DNA of 62,383 nt, from NCBI RefSeq assembly GCF_900198605.1, contig NZ_FZPJ01000012.1:1-62383 (forward strand). Reading direction: 5' to 3'. The translations under genes and the position numbers were made by a program. The DNA comes from Helicobacter mesocricetorum. Its GTDB lineage: Bacteria > Campylobacterota > Campylobacteria > Campylobacterales > Helicobacteraceae. Below are positions 56,522-62,383 of this stretch, in pieces. The notes under the pieces were generated by a model. That model was not told where the DNA came from, ran no database searches, and worked only from the letters and a program-made list of their open reading frames with translations. Within the stretch, counting starts at the first letter, position 1. Each line of letters starts with the position of its first letter.

Positions 56522-56973
56522 TGCGCTTAATTTTGGTTCGTCATACGAAAGCTGAAGATAGAGAAAAATGGAGTGCGAAAGAAGATTTAAGAAGACCTCT
56601 AACCAAAAAAGGCATTAAACAAGCCAAAAATATAGGGAAATATCTTAAAAAATACCAAATTGATGCCATAATTGCCTCTTTAGCCATTAGGGCTTCTGAT
56701 ACGGCTAAATATGTCGCCGCTCATCAAAAGCAAAGCACTTTCTTTTTAAGCCCCTCTTTAAATCCAGAAGCAGGAATAGAGGGCTATATTAAATGCAAAG
56801 AAGAGATACAGCAAGATTGGGAAGTGGTAAGTTTCGTAGGACACGAGCCTACCATAAGTGAATTTGTGCGATACCTTTGCGGGGAATTTTCTTTAAAGAT
56901 TGGCAAAGGTTGTGTGGTGGAGCTAGAGCAAAAGGATAATAAATGGCGATTAGTAGGCTTAAGAAACTTTTAA
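56521..56973 (+). CDS. sixA: SixA-type phosphohistidine phosphatase (histidine phosphatase superfamily)
   Basis: 150 aa with the RHG-type motif LVRHTKAED at residues 5-13, SLAIRASDTAKY, and the second His in FVGHEPTISEFVRYL. Target phosphoprotein unknown. One-base overlap with mtnN. Confidence 0.87.
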   Translation: MRLILVRHTKAEDREKWSAKEDLRRPLTKKGIKQAKNIGKYLKKYQIDAIIASLAIRASDTAKYVAAHQKQSTFFLSPSLNPEAGIEGYIKCKEEIQQDWEVVSFVGHEPTISEFVRYLCGEFSLKIGKGCVVELEQKDNKWRLVGLRNF

Positions 56974-56982
56974 AGGCTTAGT

Positions 56983-57492
56983 ATGTTTGTGGGCTATTTT
57001 GCTGATGTTTTGAGAAAGTTTAAGAAAAGCGATTCTCTCTTAAAGGTGTGTAGTTATTTAGATGAAGCCTTAGATGAGGAAAGTGAAGTTTATCGCAGAA
57101 TCACAAATTTAGGGGCTGGTGAGAGTTTTGAAGTGTGTTTGGGTGAGGATATTAAAGTCATCGAACAAGCCTATTATACAAAGCCTCCTAAAGAAGCATT
57201 TTATGAAAGTCATCAAGAAATGGTGGATTTTCAAATGGTATTAAAGGGCAGGGAGATATTTTTCGTTGCCCCCCATAGTCTCTGTGAAGTTAAGAAACCT
57301 TATGATAAAGAGAGGGATTTAATAGAGTATTATCCCAGTATTTATGCTTCAACGCTATTACTCTTTAATGGGCAGTTAGCAGTTTTTGAATCTAACGATG
57401 TTCATGCAGGTGGAATCTCCATTGCCGAAAGTGAGCTTGTCCAAAAGATTGTTGTCAAGATTCCGCAAAAACTTGTCAAACTTAATTTTTAA
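56983..57492 (+). CDS. YhcH/YjgK/YiaL family cupin-like protein
   Basis: 169 aa; the family features are HQEMVDFQMVLKGREIFFVAP and FESNDVHAGGISI with metal-binding His/Glu residues of a beta-sandwich (EbgC-like) fold. Related proteins act in sialic acid or sugar metabolism; none is adjacent, so the role is open. The stop codon touches the convergent next gene with no spacer. Confidence 0.82.
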   Translation: MFVGYFADVLRKFKKSDSLLKVCSYLDEALDEESEVYRRITNLGAGESFEVCLGEDIKVIEQAYYTKPPKEAFYESHQEMVDFQMVLKGREIFFVAPHSLCEVKKPYDKERDLIEYYPSIYASTLLLFNGQLAVFESNDVHAGGISIAESELVQKIVVKIPQKLVKLNF

Positions 57493-58161
57493 TTATTTAA
57501 AAAGTATAGAACCTAGTCGCACACAATTGCTTCCACATTTAATGGCAAGCTCGAAGTCTCCACTCATTCCCATACTTAGAGTTTGTGCGCCTATGGGGAG
57601 TAGCTTTTCATAAATCTTATAAGTGGTTTCAAAGCTTTTTTGAATGGTTTTGGTATCTTGGGTGTGTGCTCCAATGCTCATAACCCCACAAAGCCTTATG
57701 TTGGGGCATTTTTCAGAGATTTGGTGGTAGCTTTCAAGTGCGACTTCAGGCATAAAGCCACTTTTATTATCTTCTTTGGCACTATTGATTTGCAAAAGTG
57801 TGCGTAAAGTTTTATTCTCCTTATTTAGCCGTTTTTGCAACTCTTCTGCAAGGCTTAGAGAATGCAGACTATGGAGCATAAAGGGGTTTAGCTTTAAGAG
57901 AGCATTGATTTTATTGCTTTGGAGTGTGCCAATGAAATGCCACTCTAATGGCAGGGATTCTAAGATTTGGGATTTTTGGTTTAAATCTTGCACTTTATTT
58001 TCCCCAAAGGCTCTTTGTCCGCATTGATAAAGAGCTTGTATTTCTTCTGTGGTAGAGTATTTGCTAACCGCAATTAGTCTAATAATTCTATGTCTATCCA
58101 CCGCAATTCTCGCTTTTTCTATTCTATCAATGGCATCAATAAGATTTTTATTAAAATCCAT
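57493..58161 (-). CDS. YggS/PROSC family PLP homeostasis protein
   Basis: 222 aa from the ATG at 58161 (AAAGG six bases upstream); the frame opens further at 58212. PLP-binding Lys is in LIAVSKYST, followed by FGENKVQDL, WHFIGTLQSNKI, and the C-terminal SMGMSGDFELAIKCGSNCVRLGS. Confidence 0.92.
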   Translation of the reverse strand: MDFNKNLIDAIDRIEKARIAVDRHRIIRLIAVSKYSTTEEIQALYQCGQRAFGENKVQDLNQKSQILESLPLEWHFIGTLQSNKINALLKLNPFMLHSLHSLSLAEELQKRLNKENKTLRTLLQINSAKEDNKSGFMPEVALESYHQISEKCPNIRLCGVMSIGAHTQDTKTIQKSFETTYKIYEKLLPIGAQTLSMGMSGDFELAIKCGSNCVRLGSILFK

Positions 58162-58177
58162 AATCATCCTTTCTAAG

Positions 58178-59182
58178 TTATTTGACAAAAGCCATACCAA
58201 AAAATCTCTCACCTAGTAAGCCCGGCTCAATAAGTGTGCGAATCTTTGAGGAGTTTTTCATAAAAGATTCTAATCCATATTTAGCAATATACCACTCCCC
58301 GACTTTATCTAAACCCATATCGACTAAGGCTCTATTTTGCCTATGGCAAAAAAGCTTTTTTGCCCCTATGGATTGGAAGTGGCTATTCCAGATGGCAAAA
58401 TTTACATCATAGGTTATATCATATTGCCCAAAGGATTCTAAAAAGCTTTTATCATATTCTGTGCTTTTTGGAGAAATAAAAAGATTTTTGGTTGTGTGTT
58501 TTTCAAAGAATCGTAAGGAAAACTCATTTCTTGATTCTAAGCTTCCATAATCAAAGGTTAAAAACATCCAATTTTTGGCACAATCATCGCAATTTTTGAT
58601 AAATTCCTCTACACCCAAAGGAATTTCAGAGATTTGCAAATTAAATTTTCTTGCGATTTGCTCTATGGGTGCGGGAGCTTTTTGGAATCTTAAAGTATCA
58701 TTTTCTATAAAAGCCATTTGCTCTTGATGATAGAGTTCGCAAGGAAACGCATCCAAAAGCTCATTGCTGCAGTAGAAAATAAAATCATAATGCAGGGATT
58801 TAATGGCTTGAAAATCCTCTACTATGAAGGGTTCTTTAGAATCTATTTTTTGCAAAAAATTTTGCTTTTGTATGTTATGCAAAGGTTTAAGAGGTTCTAA
58901 GATGAGAAAATCAATTTTTTTAAAATCTTTATAATTTTCTTGTAAAAAAAAAGCAATATCGCTAATGAGATTGCCCCTCTCTGCACCAATTTCTATAATC
59001 GCTATTTTTTGGTTTGGAAGGAGGTTTAATTGTTGTTGTAGATAATAGGCTAAGGTATAGCCAAAAAACTCACTCACACTTACGCTGGTATAAAAATCCC
59101 CTTCTTTGCCAATACGCAAACTTCTATAATAACCCCCCTCTCCATAAAGCCACTCTTGCATAAACTCCCCAAATCTTTGCAT
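58178..59182 (-). CDS. SAM-dependent methyltransferase, MidA/NDUFAF7 family
   Basis: 334 aa from the ATG at 59182, whose A overlaps the uup stop. Motifs: GDFYTSVSVSEFFGYTLAYYL, IAIIEIGAERGNLISDI (SAM motif I), and FIFYCSNELLDAFPCELY. Eukaryotic relatives methylate an arginine of complex I; bacterial role is unproven. A T9 run (58944-58952 as A9 on plus) occurs in the gene and is in frame. Confidence 0.84.
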   Translation of the reverse strand: MQRFGEFMQEWLYGEGGYYRSLRIGKEGDFYTSVSVSEFFGYTLAYYLQQQLNLLPNQKIAIIEIGAERGNLISDIAFFLQENYKDFKKIDFLILEPLKPLHNIQKQNFLQKIDSKEPFIVEDFQAIKSLHYDFIFYCSNELLDAFPCELYHQEQMAFIENDTLRFQKAPAPIEQIARKFNLQISEIPLGVEEFIKNCDDCAKNWMFLTFDYGSLESRNEFSLRFFEKHTTKNLFISPKSTEYDKSFLESFGQYDITYDVNFAIWNSHFQSIGAKKLFCHRQNRALVDMGLDKVGEWYIAKYGLESFMKNSSKIRTLIEPGLLGERFFGMAFVK

Positions 59183-61098
59183 TAGAGATTCTCCATTTTT
59201 TCTTCTAGTTCTAGGTATTGCGTGATTTTCTCTTCGCATAAGGCTTTTTTGTTTTCGTATTCTAAAGCTAGGGTTGTTAAATCGCTATTTTTTTGCGGTA
59301 TATAAAGCTCCTTTTCTAAAAGCTTCAAGTCTTGCTCTAAGGATTCAATCTCTTTTGGCAGTAATTCTAAAAGTCTTTTTTCATTGTAACTTAGTTTGGT
59401 TTGCGTTTTTGGCTTTTGAATCTTTTTAGGAGAATCTAGCTCTAAGGCGAGATTTTTGTATTCTTTAAGCTCACTTTGAATCTCCAAATATTCACTAAAG
59501 CTACGATAAGATTCTTCGATTTTTTTATCTTTTAGGATAAAAAGCTTTTTGGCGATTTTATCGACAAAATAGCGGTCGTGGCTTACAAAAATAAGTGCTC
59601 CTTGAAAGCTCTGCAAATACTCCTCTAAAATATTAATGGTTGGAATATCTAAGTCATTGGTTGGCTCATCTAAAATCAAGCAATCGTATTCTTTGCTAAA
59701 GAGTAGGGCTAGGGCTACGCGATTTTTTTCGCCCCCACTTAATGCACCAATTTTTTTATCTAAAAACTCTTTGGGGAATAGGAAGTTTTTAAGATAGCCA
59801 AAAATATGCAAACTTTTGCCCTTAACTTCTATATGGTCTCCGCCAAAAGGACAAAAGGTTTCTAATAAATCCTTAGAATCATCAAGCATTTCGCGGTGTT
59901 GGTCGAAGTAGCCACATCGTATCTCGCCTTTTTCTAAGATTCCGCTGCATTCTTGTATGCGTCCTAAAAGAAGCTTTAAAAAGCTGCTTTTTCCTGATCC
60001 ATTTTTGCCTACAATAGCGATTTTATCAGCAGCTAAGATTCTCGTAGAAAAGTCTTGAAATAGGATTTTTTGGTGGATACCAAGGCTGATATTTTTGAGT
60101 TCAAACAACATTTTTTTTCGGTTTGTTCCCTCAGTTTGGTTAAAGTGTTTATTTTCTCTTTCTAGCTCTAGGCTCATTTTTCGGATAAGGGCAGGATTTT
60201 TCTTTGCCTCCTCTCTTAGTTTTAAGATTCTTTCTTTGCGTCCTTCATTGCGTTTTACTCTAGCTCTAACTCCACGAGATAGCCACTCTTCTTCACTTTT
60301 TAGATGCTTAAGGAGGGTTTCATGGCTTTTTGAAAGACTTTTTAAAAGTGCCTCTTTGGCGTTTAGATAATCCCTATATCCTCCGTTAAATTCACGAATC
60401 TTGCAATCCTCTACCTCGATAATGCGTGTCGCAACTTTGTCGATAAAATACCTATCGTGGCTGATGAAAATGAGTGTCCATTTTTCTTTGAGTAATAAAT
60501 TTTCTAAAAACTCTACCATTTCAATATCTAAATGATTGGTGGGTTCATCAAGCAACAAAACATCGGGCTTTGTAAGAAGCAAGCAAGCAAGGGCTACGCG
60601 TTTTTGCTCTCCACCACTTAAAGTGCTGATGTTTTGATTTTCTAGGTCTTTTAGTGCAAAAGATTCTAAGATTTGTTGAACTTTGTTGTCTAAATCCCAA
60701 GCATCGTGATGATTGATGAAGTTTGAGATTTTAGTGTGTTCATCAAGGAGCTGTGGGTTGTTTGGCTCTTTTTGGAGTTTTGCAGAGATTTGCTCTAAAG
60801 TTTTTTTGGCTTCTGTTAGGGTAGAGAGGGATTCTAAGATAGCCTCTTTGGTGCTTTGATTTTCTTTAAAGTTTGATTTTTGGGCGAGTGCTTGTATTTG
60901 AAGATTGTTTTCTACAAGATATTCTCCCTCATCTGCTTGTAATTCTCCGCTAAGAATCTTTAAAAGTGTGCTTTTGCCCGCTCCATTTTTGCCTATGATA
61001 GCTACTCTTTGGTGTTTTTGAATATGTAAGGAGATGTCTTTTAAGACGATGTGGTGGTTGAAACTTTTGGAGATGTTTTGCAAAGAGATATTAGCCAC
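59182..61098 (-). CDS. uup: ABC-F family ATPase Uup-type
   Basis: 638 aa: two ABC domains (Walker A GKNGAGKS and [23 protein letters not shown] and [25 protein letters not shown] and [10 protein letters not shown]) with a basic linker (about 240-300) and a C-terminal coiled coil (about 550-638), the Uup hallmark. It overlaps lgt by 8 bases. Confidence 0.9.
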   Translation of the reverse strand: MANISLQNISKSFNHHIVLKDISLHIQKHQRVAIIGKNGAGKSTLLKILSGELQADEGEYLVENNLQIQALAQKSNFKENQSTKEAILESLSTLTEAKKTLEQISAKLQKEPNNPQLLDEHTKISNFINHHDAWDLDNKVQQILESFALKDLENQNISTLSGGEQKRVALACLLLTKPDVLLLDEPTNHLDIEMVEFLENLLLKEKWTLIFISHDRYFIDKVATRIIEVEDCKIREFNGGYRDYLNAKEALLKSLSKSHETLLKHLKSEEEWLSRGVRARVKRNEGRKERILKLREEAKKNPALIRKMSLELERENKHFNQTEGTNRKKMLFELKNISLGIHQKILFQDFSTRILAADKIAIVGKNGSGKSSFLKLLLGRIQECSGILEKGEIRCGYFDQHREMLDDSKDLLETFCPFGGDHIEVKGKSLHIFGYLKNFLFPKEFLDKKIGALSGGEKNRVALALLFSKEYDCLILDEPTNDLDIPTINILEEYLQSFQGALIFVSHDRYFVDKIAKKLFILKDKKIEESYRSFSEYLEIQSELKEYKNLALELDSPKKIQKPKTQTKLSYNEKRLLELLPKEIESLEQDLKLLEKELYIPQKNSDLTTLALEYENKKALCEEKITQYLELEEKMENL

Positions 61099-61903
61099 TT
61101 TTTGCCTTTTTAAAAAGAAAGCATAAGCACAAAACCCCTATGATAAGGGAGAGTAATTGTCCTTGCGTGAGCCAATTAAAGGCTATAAAGCCAATTTGAG
61201 AATCTGGCTCTCTAAAAAACTCTGCAACAAAGCGTGCTAGGGAATATAAAACTACATACAAAATCCCTATTTCTCCCACAAAACGAGCTTTTTTGCGGTA
61301 TAAAAACAAAACAATAAACACGCAAATGCCCTCTAAAAATGCCTCATAAAGCTGACTTGGGTGTCGCAATACGCCATCAACATAGATTCCTAGAGGGCTT
61401 GTCGTTTCTCTGCCTACTAGCTCTTGGTTTAGGAAGTTTCCAATCCTTCCAAAGGTGTAGGCTAAGGGTATGCTAAGCCCTGCCAAATCAGCAAAAAGCC
61501 AAAAATTCACCTTTTTGACTTTTACAAACCAGAAAGAAGCTATCAAAAATCCAATAACGCCCCCGTGATAGCTCATTCCGCTAATTCCTATGAAGTTTCC
61601 ATTTCTATCAAAGGGGTTAAAAATTTCCCAAGGGTGGGTTAGGTAATAGAAACTAAAGGGGTCATAAAAGATGATATATCCTATTCTAGCCCCAAGTATT
61701 ACGCCAATTTCCGCCCAAATAAAATAGCTATTTAAGAGTTCTTCTTTGATGGGGTAGGGAGTTTTTTTTACGATATATTGAGCCAAAAAAAGAGCAGAAA
61801 ACAAAGCCATCGCATACATAATCCCATACCAGCGAACAGAGATTCCAAAAAGACTAAAAGTAACAGGATTAAAGAGGGAGTAGATATTATTCCAAGTTTC
61901 CAT
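61091..61903 (-). CDS. lgt: Prolipoprotein diacylglyceryl transferase
   Basis: First step of lipoprotein maturation in the inner membrane. It is 270 aa from the ATG at 61903 (GAGG seven bases upstream), with about seven membrane segments and the signature [19 protein letters not shown] with the conserved Arg and Asn, then [13 protein letters not shown]. The start lies inside the end of the upstream gene. Confidence 0.94.
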   Translation of the reverse strand: METWNNIYSLFNPVTFSLFGISVRWYGIMYAMALFSALFLAQYIVKKTPYPIKEELLNSYFIWAEIGVILGARIGYIIFYDPFSFYYLTHPWEIFNPFDRNGNFIGISGMSYHGGVIGFLIASFWFVKVKKVNFWLFADLAGLSIPLAYTFGRIGNFLNQELVGRETTSPLGIYVDGVLRHPSQLYEAFLEGICVFIVLFLYRKKARFVGEIGILYVVLYSLARFVAEFFREPDSQIGFIAFNWLTQGQLLSLIIGVLCLCFLFKKAKSG

Positions 61904-62189
61904 TAATAACCTCAAAAAAATTATGCAAACCTAGCTTTAAAAAGTTATTATACAAATAAGAGTTTTCAATATAAATACGAAATTTAAAATTGTTTTTTTG
62001 GGCAAGTTTTAACCAATATCCTAAAATATAAAAATTTATTTCTTTAGCGTTGGGGATATTAAAAATTACTTCCACTTCACCCTTTTTTCGTTTTTTTTCT
62101 AAAATACTTTTTAGCTCACTATAATCACTCATCTCTTTTAATTTACCCCGTAAATTAAAAGTATTTTCATCAATCTTTTGTAATTTCAT
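61887..62189 (-). CDS. STAS-like domain protein (hypothetical)
   Basis: 100 aa from the ATG at 62189 (TAGGAAATATA upstream); the frame opens further at 62237. The pattern NTFNLRGKL...[38 protein letters not shown]...[12 protein letters not shown] follows the strand-helix order of STAS domains (anti-sigma antagonist fold). No phosphorylatable serine is evident at the usual place. It overlaps lgt by 17 bases. A TAGAAT -10-like box lies upstream near 62230. Confidence 0.6.
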   Translation of the reverse strand: MKLQKIDENTFNLRGKLKEMSDYSELKSILEKKRKKGEVEVIFNIPNAKEINFYILGYWLKLAQKNNFKFRIYIENSYLYNNFLKLGLHNFFEVINGNLE

Positions 62190-62383
62190 TATATTTCCTA
62201 AATAAATGATGGATAATTTTGCAAAAGATTCTAACAAAATTCAAAGAAAAATTTGAAGTTTTATTCAAGTAAAATATAGAAATATTTTTCTTTGCTCTCT
62301 TCAAATTGAAGCAATATTGGGATAAAAGAAATTTAAAGTGAATGATTTTCTCTAAAACACTGAATCCAACAACCAATAATTAT

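Noticed and set aside
58944-58952. Nine-base A/T run in the MidA-like gene as a contingency tract
   Set aside because: The gene is in frame and A/T runs of this size are expected in AT-rich genomes; only read-level length variation would support switching.
62170-62376. Minus-strand 68-codon frame at the right edge
   Set aside because: Overlaps the STAS-like gene start in another frame, is rich in AT-derived residues (Lys, Asn, Phe, Ile), and covers a promoter-like region.

Overview
The window looks like a stretch of chromosome from a Campylobacterota bacterium, most likely an enterohepatic Helicobacter or a close relative. The basis is low GC with AT-rich spacers, tightly packed operons with 1-20 base overlaps, frequent TTG/GTG starts, and characteristic families and gene orders: rpsF-ssb-rpsR beside holA and rnr; purA beside a FliJ-like gene and the stator chaperone FlgX; HugZ haem oxygenase; and a CgtA-type GalNAc transferase with a poly-G tract. 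I did not assign a species. I found no rRNA, tRNA, CRISPR array, insertion sequence or prophage, so this is mostly core chromosome with a few variable or decaying loci.

Layout, left to right. 0.1-4.8 kb: a complete branched-chain amino acid ABC importer (livJHMGF). 4.9-10.6 kb (minus): gmhB, a queuosine-precursor transporter, rpsR-ssb-rpsF, holA, rnr and a small unlisted reading frame directly before rnr. 10.7-15.1 kb: asparaginase, a PepSY-type membrane protein, dnaJ, recR and a TSUP permease. 15.4-17.8 kb: a zinc alcohol dehydrogenase and an NDH-2-like oxidoreductase. 18.1-21.6 kb: an HisZ-like orphan, purA, and three flagellum-linked or unknown genes. 21.7-24.2 kb: hugZ followed by a wrecked TonB-dependent receptor. 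24.2-31.8 kb (minus): hom-yraN-selA-selB-[NifS-like]-moeA-uspA, an operon-like run that joins selenocysteine insertion to molybdenum cofactor synthesis. 31.8-41.6 kb (minus): queF, a phase-variable GalNAc transferase (currently out of frame), gltS, metE, pabA, a pabB-pabC fusion and a nitrate/nitrite-type chemoreceptor. 41.6-45.7 kb (minus): an ABC-F ATPase and the heptose genes hldE and hldD. 46.1-48.1 kb: a DUF485 protein and an ActP-like acetate permease. 48.3-53.0 kb: a NikABCDE-type nickel importer. 53.1-57.5 kb: tatA, argS, fabD, mtnN, sixA and a YhcH-family gene. 57.5-62.2 kb (minus): YggS, MidA-like methyltransferase, Uup, lgt and a STAS-like protein.

How they fit together. The physiology suggested is a microaerophilic, amino-acid and organic-acid using host-associated bacterium: branched-chain amino acids, glutamate, asparagine and acetate are imported or degraded; nickel, haem and probably molybdenum/selenium enzymes are served. 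The Sec plus Moco cluster points to a selenocysteine formate dehydrogenase elsewhere. gmhB, hldE and hldD build LOS heptose, and the poly-G-controlled GalNAc transferase would vary the LOS outer core.

The items most worth a second look are: the G13 tract that splits the cgtA-like gene; the NifS-like protein between selB and moeA, which has lost the PLP lysine but kept a cysteine; two overlapping hairpins wedged between rpsR and the queuosine-precursor transporter; the small reading frame in frame with rnr but cut off by a single TAA; and the multiply broken TonB receptor beside hugZ.
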